Positions 6,641 to 14,493 of a stretch of 52,124 bases of DNA are shown piece by piece. Every line of letters starts with the position of its first letter. Positions within the stretch are counted from its first letter, which is position 1. The notes under the pieces were generated by a model that did not search any database, was not told where the DNA came from, and saw only the letters and a program-made list of their open reading frames with translations. The position numbers were made by a program, and so were the translations under genes. The DNA lies in contig JAFMHK010000025.1 of the NCBI GenBank assembly GCA_017854585.1, positions 1 to 52,124 on the forward strand, in the 5' to 3' direction. The stretch comes from Paracoccaceae bacterium. GTDB lineage: Bacteria; Pseudomonadota; Alphaproteobacteria; Rhodobacterales; Rhodobacteraceae.

Positions 6641-8443
6641 TCAGACCTGATGCACATAGGTTCCCGGCGCCTCCCCAAGCGGGTCAAGCCCGCGTTCGGG
6701 CGCACCCATTGCGGGTGGGCCGACACGGCCACCCGATCGCGCCTGCAGCCAAGACGTCATTTCCGGCCACCACGATCCGGCATTCGGCGCATGATGCCGC
6801 GCCCACGCGTCGGGGCCCATGTAAAGTGCGCCCGATTTACGGTGTCCGATCCGGTAATGCCGCCCCTGATGGCCCGGTTCACTGAGAATGCCACCGTTAT
6901 GCCCACCCTTGGTCAGCACAAAGGTCAGATCGCTGTCGGTGAACAGTTGCGCCTTGTAGACCGACCGCCATGGCGCGATGTGATCGGTTTCGGTGCCGAC
7001 CACGAAGAGCGGCGTTGTAATGTCCTTCAATGCGATGACCCGCCCCTTGACGGCGAAGCGTCCGGCGGACAGCCGGTTTTCGAGAAATAGCCCGCGCAGG
7101 TATTCCGAATGCATCCGTGCCGGCATGCGCGTGGTATCCCCGTTCCAGACAAGCAGATCGCTTGGCAGGTCCTCGCGCCCAAGGAAATAGCGGTGCACGG
7201 CGCGGCTATAAATCAGGTCCTCGGCGCGGATCGTGGCAAAGGTCCGGGTCATCTGTGGGCGATCCAGATACCCTTGAATCCACATCAGGTCCTCGATGAA
7301 GGAGACTTGGCTTTCATCGACGAACAGCAATAATTCGCCAGCTTCTGCGAAATCAACCTGCGCCGCCATCAAGGTCAGTGACGCCAACCTGTCATCGCCA
7401 TCACGCGCCATGACCGAGGCCGCGATGGCCAGCAATGTGCCGCCCAGACAATACCCGTTGGCATGGATTTTCTGATCAGGGATGATGGCGTTTATCGCAT
7501 CGATCGCGGCCATCACGCCATTCAGCCGGTAATCTTCCAACGACAATTCCGCCTGATCCGCGCCGGGATTGCACCACGAGATCATGAACACGGTAAAACC
7601 CTGTTGCACCAAGTATTTGACCATCGAGTTCTGCGGTGAGAGATCAAGAATATAGTATTTCATGATCCACGCCGGGATGAACAGAATTGGCTCGGGGTGC
7701 ACGGTTTCCGTCTGCGGTGTGTACTGGATCAGCTCGAACAGATCGTTGCGGAACACGATCTGACCCGGCGTGCAGGCCAGATCCTTGCCGATCTCATAGC
7801 CCTTGGGCGCGGGCTTGTGCGTCTGCGTCAGTGTCTGGATGACGTCATCGGTGAAGTGCGCCGCGCCCTCCAGCAGGTTGCTGCCATTCGTCTTGCGGGT
7901 TTCGGCGATGATCTCGGGGTTGGTCAACGGAAAGTTCGATGGCGACATCAGGTCCAGCGTTTGCCGCATCTGAAAACGGATCCGATCCGCATCGCGTTTG
8001 CTTTGGCCGGGCATTTCCTCGGTGGCGGCATCCCACCAATCGTGCATGGCAAGAAATCCCTGCTTCCACAGCATGAAGGGCTGATTATCCCATGTCGGAT
8101 GTGTGAACCGATGGTCGTAGGGCTGAGGTTGAAAGCAGTCTTTGTCTTCGGCGTGCCGGATGCCGTCGAACGTCTGCGCCCATAGCTTGGTGGCGTTTTG
8201 CGTGGCGCGTTCGACCAGTTCAAGCTGGCGACCCGGCGACCGGCTGAGATGCAGCGCCCAGTCCATCCACGCTTCGATGACCGAGTGGGGCGACACGCCG
8301 CCGGTCATCCGGGCAACCACGGCCCGTGCGGCGCGATCCAGATTGCGATGTGGATGCGGCTCGGTCTTGGGCGTTGCGGCGGGCGGCGGGATAACCGCCG
8401 GAAGTCGCGCCGCGACACGTTCTTCGCTGCGAAGCTTTGCCAT
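6641..8443 (-). CDS. phaC: Class I poly(R)-hydroxyalkanoate synthase
   Basis: A 600-aa enzyme that polymerises (R)-3-hydroxyacyl-CoA to storage polyester on carbonosome granules. The N-terminal PhaC_N domain spans about 50-240, and the alpha/beta-hydrolase catalytic domain about 240-570. The lipase-like box GYCLGG places the nucleophile at Cys332. Asp487 (TETDHIAPW) and His515 (TKGGHNGG) complete the triad, and IPAWIMKYYILDLSP is highly characteristic. Length is normal for class I. It is encoded alone, without phaZ, phaP or phaR beside it, so it may be a second synthase paralogue. The start at 8443 has only a weak ribosome binding site. A near-perfect FNR-type box at 8549-8562 lies about 112 bp upstream, suggesting oxygen-linked control together with the left-hand stress island. 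Confidence 0.92.
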   Translation of the reverse strand: MAKLRSEERVAARLPAVIPPPAATPKTEPHPHRNLDRAARAVVARMTGGVSPHSVIEAWMDWALHLSRSPGRQLELVERATQNATKLWAQTFDGIRHAEDKDCFQPQPYDHRFTHPTWDNQPFMLWKQGFLAMHDWWDAATEEMPGQSKRDADRIRFQMRQTLDLMSPSNFPLTNPEIIAETRKTNGSNLLEGAAHFTDDVIQTLTQTHKPAPKGYEIGKDLACTPGQIVFRNDLFELIQYTPQTETVHPEPILFIPAWIMKYYILDLSPQNSMVKYLVQQGFTVFMISWCNPGADQAELSLEDYRLNGVMAAIDAINAIIPDQKIHANGYCLGGTLLAIAASVMARDGDDRLASLTLMAAQVDFAEAGELLLFVDESQVSFIEDLMWIQGYLDRPQMTRTFATIRAEDLIYSRAVHRYFLGREDLPSDLLVWNGDTTRMPARMHSEYLRGLFLENRLSAGRFAVKGRVIALKDITTPLFVVGTETDHIAPWRSVYKAQLFTDSDLTFVLTKGGHNGGILSEPGHQGRHYRIGHRKSGALYMGPDAWARHHAPNAGSWWPEMTSWLQARSGGRVGPPAMGAPERGLDPLGEAPGTYVHQV

Positions 8444-8548
8444 GGATATGATGCGCCTTCGGATATCTGCTTGAATTGATTTGCCGCGTCGAGGCCAAGT
8501 CCAATCGATGCGAATGGGCGCAGATTAAATGGGTCTTCGAAGCCCGCA

Positions 8549-8562
8549 TTGACAACTGTCAT
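8549..8562. promoter_or_regulatory. Imperfect FNR-type box upstream of phaC
   Basis: TTGACAACTGTCAT matches TTGAC-N4-GTCAA at nine of ten positions. It lies in the 150-bp gap between the start of phaC and the 3' end of the lacI-type gene. The spacing to the phaC start (about 112 bp) is similar to the other two boxes. The single mismatch makes this weaker than the sites at 177 and 4785. Confidence 0.4.
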
Positions 8563-8594
8563 GGACAAGGATCATCGGGCTGATGATCGCCCCG

Positions 8595-9623
8595 TCATGG
8601 CACGGGGCCGAGGGAACGCCTCAGCCGGATGTCCGTCTCCAGCTTCACGCTTTCGGGGCGCTCACGCTGTTTTACCATTTGTATCAGCATACTGGCGGCG
8701 CGCCGACCCATTTCGCGGTGCGGGACATGCACTGTCGTCAGGGCAGGCTCGGCCAACCACGCGATCTCGATATCATCAAAACCCGTGATGGAAATGTCGT
8801 CGGGAACTTGCAGGCCCATTTCCTTGGCGGCCCGCAGGGCACCCAAGGCCAGCACGTCATTCACGCACATCACCGCTGTCGTGTCGGGGGCTGACGCCAG
8901 CGCCTCTCGAAGGGCCGTTCCGCCGTTTTCAATGCCGTAGGGTGTTTGGATCAGCAGCAATTCATCCCGGTCCAGTCCCGCCTCAGTCATGGCCAACTTG
9001 ATCCCTTCGACCCGGTCGCGGGCCCTGTCATTCGACACGATCGGCGCCGAGATACACGCGATCTTGCGATGGCCTTGTTGGATCACCAAGCGGGCAAGGT
9101 CGGCCATTGCGCTCTTGTTGTCAAAGCCGATGGACGGCTGCTCTTGGTCGGGATCATAAGACCATGCAACCAAGCATGGAACAGATCGGCGTCTGAGGAA
9201 GTCATAGATCGCCTTGTCGCGGTGGTAACCAATCAGAAGCAAACCATCCGCACCGCGTGCCGCAAGCGCCCGGATCTGTTCCTCTTCGAGAGCTTCCTGA
9301 TATGCGGATGAGGCAATCAGAAGCGTTTTGCCGTGGCGGCCGAGTTCTTCCTGAAAGGCTTGGATGCCTCGGGCAAAGACCGCGTTTTCCATTGTTGGAA
9401 TAATCGCGCCAAAGGTGTTTGTCTGCTTTGCCGCCAAGGTCTTGGCGCCAAAGTTGGGCGCATAACCAAGATCGGCCACGGCTTTCAGCACCCGCTTGCG
9501 GGTCTCACCCACCACCTGATCTGGCGAGTTCAGGCAGCGCGAAACAGTTGCGGTCGACACATTGGCAAGCCGCGCGACGTCGGCCAGTGTGGGGATGGGC
9601 GTGTCATGGGGTGCGTGATCCAT
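8595..9623 (-). CDS. hpsR: LacI-family regulator of the DHPS operon (HpsR-like)
   Basis: A 342-aa LacI/PurR-type repressor. The N-terminal HTH is TLADVARLANVSTATVSRCL (about 11-30), followed by a hinge helix and a periplasmic-binding-protein-like effector domain (about 65-340). The reading frame extends upstream, but ATG 9623 places the HTH at the family-typical position. It is divergent from the sulfonate operon, and two LacI-type palindromes lie between them. A LacI-type regulator named HpsR heads the DHPS cluster of Cupriavidus pinatubonensis JMP134, so that name is applied by context. The effector is presumably DHPS or a catabolite; this is inference. Confidence 0.8.
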   Translation of the reverse strand: MDHAPHDTPIPTLADVARLANVSTATVSRCLNSPDQVVGETRKRVLKAVADLGYAPNFGAKTLAAKQTNTFGAIIPTMENAVFARGIQAFQEELGRHGKTLLIASSAYQEALEEEQIRALAARGADGLLLIGYHRDKAIYDFLRRRSVPCLVAWSYDPDQEQPSIGFDNKSAMADLARLVIQQGHRKIACISAPIVSNDRARDRVEGIKLAMTEAGLDRDELLLIQTPYGIENGGTALREALASAPDTTAVMCVNDVLALGALRAAKEMGLQVPDDISITGFDDIEIAWLAEPALTTVHVPHREMGRRAASMLIQMVKQRERPESVKLETDIRLRRSLGPVP

Positions 9624-9761
9624 ACGCCGTTCCGCCTCGTTCTTTCGTGGTCTGGCCCTCGTGGAGAACGACCACCATTCCGGATCTGACAAGAGTAGCC
9701 ACACACGCCGCTTCGCAGATGCAGCATCTTCGACGTCACATCTAAGCTTTTTCGGCGGGCA

Positions 9762-9777
9762 ATGTAAACGCTTGCAT
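9762..9777. promoter_or_regulatory. LacI-type operator O1 (imperfect)
   Basis: ATGTAAACGCTTGCAT is a 16-bp near-palindrome with the central CG and flanking AANCGNTT pattern typical of LacI/GalR operators. It is offset 22 bp, about two helical turns, from the perfect site at 9784, so two repressor dimers could bind the same DNA face. It lies between hpsR and the sulfonate operon. Confidence 0.7.
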
Positions 9778-9783
9778 GATTTT

Positions 9784-9799
9784 ATGTAAGCGCTTACAT
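9784..9799. promoter_or_regulatory. LacI-type operator O2 (perfect palindrome)
   Basis: ATGTAAGCGCTTACAT is a perfect 16-bp palindrome, 44 bp before the first gene of the sulfonate operon. It shares the half-site ATGTAA with the site at 9762. It is the strongest candidate binding site for the divergent LacI-type regulator. Confidence 0.8.
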
Positions 9800-9842
9800 T
9801 TTTTACGAATCGCCGAGTAATTAAGCGTCGGGAGGTGCTCAA

Positions 9843-10034
9843 ATGGCTTTCATAATAGCTTCGCTATTGGTTGTGGCGTTCACGGTAAATGTAGCGATCG
9901 GGGCCATTGGAGATGGCCCTGTGGTGGGTAACGTAGCGGAAATGCTTGTGCTTCTTTCGGCCTCTGTGGCCTTCGTTGTAGGTATTCTGCAACGCGAAGC
10001 CCGTGCCAATGCTGCCAATAAAATCAAACAATAA
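9843..10034 (+). CDS. 63-aa two-helix membrane protein, first gene of DHPS operon
   Basis: A 63-aa protein with two predicted transmembrane helices (about 3-24 and 30-50) and a basic C-terminal tail (LQREARANAANKIKQ). GGGAGGT lies 6 bp before the ATG, the best ribosome binding site in the operon. It sits directly downstream of the LacI operators and 24 bp ahead of the TRAP substrate-binding gene. I do not recognise a family. Position suggests an accessory to the TRAP transporter or a regulatory miniprotein; this is inference only. It is too small to be the DctQ subunit, which is present separately at 11311. Confidence 0.7.
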   Translation: MAFIIASLLVVAFTVNVAIGAIGDGPVVGNVAEMLVLLSASVAFVVGILQREARANAANKIKQ

Positions 10035-10058
10035 CGCGTTTCAATGGGAGGAAACATA

Positions 10059-11204
10059 ATGAAAGAGATCAACAAGGAAGTCGCTTCGGTCGAGCGTCGG
10101 AATTTCCTGAAACTTGCAGGAACCGGCAGCTTTACAGCGGCGCTGGTCGCTGGTGCGGGCGGCATGCTCTGGTCGGATGCGGCCGTGGCGCAGACCGCCG
10201 GAGAAGAGCGTGAGCGCGAAGCCGCCGCCGATCACATCATGACCTTGGCAACCGCCTATGTTCTTGGCGCATCGCGCAGCTATCCGATCATGCAGCTGGA
10301 CCTCAAAGAGAACATCCAGAACATGACCAACGGCAAGGTCTACGTACGTCTGGCCCCCGGTGGTCAGCTTGGCGCAGGTGGCGCGCTTGCGCAGGCCGTG
10401 CAGTCGGGAACGATCCAGTGCGCGCAGCACAGCCTTGCCAACTTCGCTCCGTTCGCTTCGGCCGTTGATCTGATCAACCTGCCGTATTTCTGCGGCTCCA
10501 ACCAGCGTTTCACCAACCTCACCAGCTCGGACGCATGGAAGTCCGAAGTCGATCCGCGCATCGCAGCGTCCGGCTTCAAGTCGCTGTTCTACATCGTGAT
10601 CGACCCGCGCGTCGTCGCCGTGCGTCAGGGTGGCAGCGCCATCATCACCCCGGCCGACATGGCAGGCGTGAAGTTCCGCGTTCCCGGCTCTGCGATGTTG
10701 CAGCAGTATTACAGCATGGTTGGTGCCAACCCGACCCCGGTCGCATGGGGCGAAACCCCCTCGGCCATCCGTCAGGGTGTGGCCGACGCGCTTGACCCAT
10801 CGGTGGGCGCGCTTCACGTCTTCGGCTTTGGCGAGATACTCAGCCACGTGACCTTCACCCAAGCGGTGCCGGACAGCCAGGTCTATTCGGTCAACCTCGA
10901 ATGGTTCGAAAGCCTGCCGATGGATGTGCAGCAAGGCATCGAGTTTGCGGGTGAGATCACCCAAGCGCAGAACCTTGCCAAGGTGCCGGCGGCACGTGCC
11001 TACGCCATGTCCGAACTGATGGGCAACGGTGTGGAATTCCACTCGCTGACCCAAGACCAGCTGGCCGAGTGGCAGGCAGCAGGCGGCTATCAGAGAAGCG
11101 AATGGGACGAGTTCAAGATGGAGCTTGCCGGTTCGATGGAAACGTTCGCGCGTCTCGAAGAAGCTGCGGGCACCATGGGCCGTTATTACGTCCACGACGC
11201 CTGA
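10059..11204 (+). CDS. hpsK: TRAP transporter substrate-binding protein, DHPS-type
   Basis: A 381-aa DctP-family periplasmic binding protein. The N-terminus carries a twin-arginine-type signal (VERRNFLKLAGTGSF, then a hydrophobic stretch and an AVAQ-like cleavage site), so export may be by Tat. The mature protein shows DctP features including APGGQLGAGGALAQAVQSGTIQ, and KFRVPGS with the Arg that usually pairs with the anionic group of the ligand. ATG 10059 follows GGGAGGA. Roseobacter DHPS clusters carry a TRAP system called HpsKLM; assignment to DHPS rests on the adjacent hpsN and suyAB genes. A strong hairpin follows the stop codon. Confidence 0.82.
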   Translation: MKEINKEVASVERRNFLKLAGTGSFTAALVAGAGGMLWSDAAVAQTAGEEREREAAADHIMTLATAYVLGASRSYPIMQLDLKENIQNMTNGKVYVRLAPGGQLGAGGALAQAVQSGTIQCAQHSLANFAPFASAVDLINLPYFCGSNQRFTNLTSSDAWKSEVDPRIAASGFKSLFYIVIDPRVVAVRQGGSAIITPADMAGVKFRVPGSAMLQQYYSMVGANPTPVAWGETPSAIRQGVADALDPSVGALHVFGFGEILSHVTFTQAVPDSQVYSVNLEWFESLPMDVQQGIEFAGEITQAQNLAKVPAARAYAMSELMGNGVEFHSLTQDQLAEWQAAGGYQRSEWDEFKMELAGSMETFARLEEAAGTMGRYYVHDA

Positions 11205-11211
11205 GGCACAT

Positions 11212-11238
11212 GGACCAGCGCCACATCGGCGCTGGTCC
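11212..11238 (+). other. Intercistronic hairpin after the TRAP binding-protein gene
   Basis: GGACCAGCGCC and its exact complement GGCGCTGGTCC form an 11-bp GC-rich stem around the loop ACATC. It begins 8 bp after the hpsK stop. There is no T-tract, so it is unlikely to be a full terminator. It more probably stabilises the upstream message or attenuates transcription, allowing more binding protein than membrane subunits. Confidence 0.75.
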
Positions 11239-11310
11239 CCACCCATTCCATGACAAGTGCGCAGAAAATGCGGCGGACGACAGGTGAACTGCGTCCGGAC
11301 GGGGGGCTCC

Positions 11311-11826
11311 ATGTCAAACTTCTACAAGGCCTTAGACAAGAACGGTGAGCGGTGGCTGCTGCTTGTGTTCTATGTGATGCTGGTTGGCACGATGTTCATT
11401 GAGGTCGTCCGGCGAGAGGTGTTTTCCTACTCCTCGATCTGGGGCGAAGAAATGGTTCGCTATTCCTTCATCTACCTCGCGTGGATCGGTGCGGCGGCGG
11501 CCGTCAAGGAACGTGGGCACATCCGCATCGACGTGATCATGAATTACGTCCCCCGGATCGTGAAGACGCTGCTCTACATCTTCGGCGACATCATCATGTT
11601 CGTCGTCGCGGCGGTCGCGCTCTACTGGTCATGGGAAGCGGTGCACATCTCTTGGAAATTTGGCTCCGTCACGCACGGATTGCGAGTTTCCCAGGTTTTC
11701 TTCCTGTTCGCTGTGCCATTCGGCTTCGCATTGGTGATGCTCCGGCTGATCCAGTCCTTCCTCCGGGATCTCTCCGATCTTCGTAACGGGCGTGCCGTTT
11801 ACGAAGGCGACAAGCTCTTCGACTGA
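11311..11826 (+). CDS. hpsL: TRAP transporter small permease (DctQ family)
   Basis: A 171-aa membrane protein with four predicted helices (about 15-35, 50-68, 85-110 and 125-150) and the DctQ-typical segment SIWGEEMVRYSFIYLAWIGAA. It would form the membrane complex with the large permease 12 bp downstream. ATG 11311 is used because a GGGGGG tract lies about 5 bp upstream; the longer frame from 11257 has no family-like N-terminus. Function in DHPS uptake follows from operon context. Confidence 0.85.
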   Translation: MSNFYKALDKNGERWLLLVFYVMLVGTMFIEVVRREVFSYSSIWGEEMVRYSFIYLAWIGAAAAVKERGHIRIDVIMNYVPRIVKTLLYIFGDIIMFVVAAVALYWSWEAVHISWKFGSVTHGLRVSQVFFLFAVPFGFALVMLRLIQSFLRDLSDLRNGRAVYEGDKLFD

Positions 11827-11838
11827 GGGGGAACACAC

Positions 11839-13170
11839 ATGCTTTGGCAACAACTCCAGAACCAGACGGTCATCCTCGGTTGGGATTTCTACATTCCGAT
11901 CATGGTGTTCGTCGTCCTCGTGGCGCTTGCGGTCCCGGTTTGGGCCTCCATCGGTGCCGCCGCAATCCTGATGCTGATGATCTCGGGCGCCCTTCCTTTG
12001 TCGTTGCTGGGCGAAAGCCTTTTTCACGGCATCGACCATTTCGCCTTGACCGCCGTGCCGCTCTTCATCCTGACGGGTGACGTGCTGGTCCGAACCGGGC
12101 TCAGCAAGAAATTCCTCGACGTCGCGGAGGCGATCACCTGCTGGGCCAAGGGCGGCTTCGGGTCTGCCACAGTGCTTGTGTGTGGCATGTTCGCGGCAAT
12201 CTCGGGCTCCGACGCGGCAGGCGCCGCTGCCGTGGGTCGCATGACAATCGACCGTCTGGTCGAAAGCGGTTATCCCCGCCCCTATGCCTGTGCGCTGGTG
12301 GCCGCAGGTGCCTGTACCGGCATCCTGATCCCGCCCTCGATCGCCTACATCATCATCGGCCTTGTTCTGGGCGTGAACGTCTCGATCCTTTTCCTAGCCG
12401 CTGTCATTCCCGGCTTGCTGGTGTTGCTGGCCATCCTCATCACCAATACGCTGGTCAACCGTCGCCATGCCTATGAAGGCGGCGGGTTGATGACGATGGG
12501 TGAATGGGCGGCGAACCTCTGGAAATCCCTGAAATCTGGCTGGTACGCGTTTCTTGTACCCGGCATTATCTTCTACGGGATCTTTTCGGGTAAGTTGACA
12601 CCGACCGAGGCGGGCGCCGTCGCCGTTGTTGTCACCATCGCCATCGGTTTCATCATCGGCACGCTCAAGTTCTCGGATTTTCCGGCCATGCTGGTCAGTT
12701 CCGCCAAAGTGAACGGGGTAATCCTTCCGATCATCGCTTTTTCGCTCCCACTGGCTCAGGCGCTGTCGATCCTCGGTGTGCCGCAAGGCTTCGTTGCGGC
12801 TGCGACGGGCTTCAGTGAGGAACCATGGGTTCTGATCCTGATGATGATCCTGATCTTGATCGCGGCGGGCTGCGTCATGGAAACAACGCCCAACATCGTG
12901 ATCCTCGCGCCGATCCTGTTCCCGCTCGCGCAGCAGATCGAGATGAACGAGATCCAGTTCTGCATCATGATGATCACGGCTCTGGGGGTGGGCTTCATTA
13001 CGCCGCCCCTTGGCCTCAACCTGTTCGTGGTGTCCGGGATAACGGGGGAATCCATCCTCAAGATCGCCGTCCGAGCCATCCCGTTCGTGGGATTCATGCT
13101 CTTCGTGACCTTGCTGATCGCCTATATCCCCGCGATTTCCACCGCCCTTCTGCCCGACGTTTATCGATAG
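11839..13170 (+). CDS. hpsM: TRAP transporter large permease (DctM family)
   Basis: A 443-aa polytopic protein of the DctM/TRAP-T large subunit family, with about 12 hydrophobic segments. Characteristic stretches are GVALPLFILTGDVLV-like (near 72-88), CGMFAAISGSDAAGAAAVGRMTIDRLVESGYPRPYACALVAAGACTG split across a long loop, IPPSIAYIIIG, and ALGVGFITPPLGLNLFV near the C-terminus. It couples Na+ influx to uptake of the ligand delivered by the binding protein. GGGGGAA precedes the ATG. hpsN follows after 12 bp, consistent with one transcript. Confidence 0.9.
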   Translation: MLWQQLQNQTVILGWDFYIPIMVFVVLVALAVPVWASIGAAAILMLMISGALPLSLLGESLFHGIDHFALTAVPLFILTGDVLVRTGLSKKFLDVAEAITCWAKGGFGSATVLVCGMFAAISGSDAAGAAAVGRMTIDRLVESGYPRPYACALVAAGACTGILIPPSIAYIIIGLVLGVNVSILFLAAVIPGLLVLLAILITNTLVNRRHAYEGGGLMTMGEWAANLWKSLKSGWYAFLVPGIIFYGIFSGKLTPTEAGAVAVVVTIAIGFIIGTLKFSDFPAMLVSSAKVNGVILPIIAFSLPLAQALSILGVPQGFVAAATGFSEEPWVLILMMILILIAAGCVMETTPNIVILAPILFPLAQQIEMNEIQFCIMMITALGVGFITPPLGLNLFVVSGITGESILKIAVRAIPFVGFMLFVTLLIAYIPAISTALLPDVYR

Positions 13171-13182
13171 GACATCAGCCTC

Positions 13183-14490
13183 ATGACCATTGAATACCTC
13201 AAGAAAGCCTCGCTTACCTCGACCAGTGGCGCATCGGATGTCCATGAGCTTGTCAAGGGCATGCTGGATGAGATCGAGGCCGGCGGCGACGCCAAGGCCT
13301 TGGAATATGCGGCCAAGCTGGACAAGTACGACGGTCCTGTGCTGCTGTCGCAGGCCGATATCGACGCGGCGATCGCGCAGGTCCCCGAGAAGATCAAGGC
13401 TGATATCCGCTTCAGCCATGCCAACGTCAAACGCTTTGCCGAGGCGCAAAAGGCGACGCTTGTCAATGTCGAGGTCGAGGTCGTTCCCGGCATGATCGCA
13501 GGGCAAAAGACCATCCCGGTGGATGCTGCGGGCTGCTATGTGCCCGGCGGGCGTTACAGCCATATCGCCAGCGCCATCATGACGGTGACCACCGCCAAGG
13601 TCGCAGGCTGCAAGCATATCGTTGCCTGCTCTCCGCCGCGCCCGGGCGTCGGCATTGCGCCCGCAATCGTCTATGCGGCCCATATCTGCGGCGCGCACAA
13701 GATCCTTGCTATGGGCGGCGTGCAGGGCGTGGCGGCGATGACCTTTGGTCTGTTCGGGCTTCCCGAAGCCAACATCCTTGTCGGCCCCGGCAATCAGTTC
13801 GTAGCTGAAGCCAAGCGTATCTTGTTCGGGCGCGTCGGGATCGACATGATCGCAGGTCCCACCGACAGCCTGATCTTGGCTGACAAGACCGCCGATCCGA
13901 TGGTTGTCGCTACCGACCTCGTCGGGCAGGCCGAGCATGGCTACAACTCGCCTGTCTGGTTGGTGACCGATGACCGCCATGTCGCTGAGGAAGTCATGCG
14001 GATTGTGCCCACTCTTATAAATGATCTGCCCGAGGTGAATTGCGACAACGCGACCAAGGCGTGGCGCGACTATGCCGAGGTCATCCTCTGCGCGGATCGC
14101 GAAGAAATGGCCGCCACATCGGATTCCTACGCCCCTGAACACCTTACCGTGCAGGCCGAAGATCTGGATTGGTGGTTGGACCGGCTTACCTGCTATGGGT
14201 CGCTGTTCCTTGGAGAAGAAACCACTGTGGCCTTTGGCGACAAGGCATCGGGCACCAACCACGTGCTTCCGACCAGCCGTGCCGCGACCTATACCGGCGG
14301 CCTGTCGGTTCACAAATACATGAAAATCGTGACATGGCAGCGGTCCACCCGCGAGGGTGCGAAACCGATTGCCGAGGCCACTGCGCGGATCGCCCGGCTT
14401 GAGGGTATGGAAGGACATGCGAGGACGGCCGATATCCGTCTGGCCAAGTTCTTTCCCGACGAGGTCTTTGACCTGACGGCCGAAGACTGA
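13183..14490 (+). CDS. hpsN: Sulfopropanediol 3-dehydrogenase (histidinol dehydrogenase family)
   Basis: A 435-aa zinc NAD-dependent enzyme expected to oxidise (R)-DHPS in two steps to (R)-sulfolactate (EC 1.1.1.308). The histidinol dehydrogenase fold is clear: VDAAGCYVPGGRYSHIASAIM near 107-127, the zinc-ligand region GQAEHGYNSP, the catalytic APEHL motif, and ASGTNHVLPTSRAATYTGGLS near the C-terminus. It is not a histidine-biosynthesis hisD: it lies between a TRAP transporter and suyAB, with no his genes, and has the SVHKYMK ending typical of the HpsN branch. It is 12 bp from hpsM and 3 bp from the SDR gene. Confidence 0.87.
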   Translation: MTIEYLKKASLTSTSGASDVHELVKGMLDEIEAGGDAKALEYAAKLDKYDGPVLLSQADIDAAIAQVPEKIKADIRFSHANVKRFAEAQKATLVNVEVEVVPGMIAGQKTIPVDAAGCYVPGGRYSHIASAIMTVTTAKVAGCKHIVACSPPRPGVGIAPAIVYAAHICGAHKILAMGGVQGVAAMTFGLFGLPEANILVGPGNQFVAEAKRILFGRVGIDMIAGPTDSLILADKTADPMVVATDLVGQAEHGYNSPVWLVTDDRHVAEEVMRIVPTLINDLPEVNCDNATKAWRDYAEVILCADREEMAATSDSYAPEHLTVQAEDLDWWLDRLTCYGSLFLGEETTVAFGDKASGTNHVLPTSRAATYTGGLSVHKYMKIVTWQRSTREGAKPIAEATARIARLEGMEGHARTADIRLAKFFPDEVFDLTAED

Positions 14491-14493
14491 TCC

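Noticed and set aside
13183..14490. Histidinol dehydrogenase (hisD) for histidine biosynthesis
   Set aside because: No his genes are nearby; the flanking TRAP transporter, 2-dehydrogenases and suyAB match the HpsN context instead.
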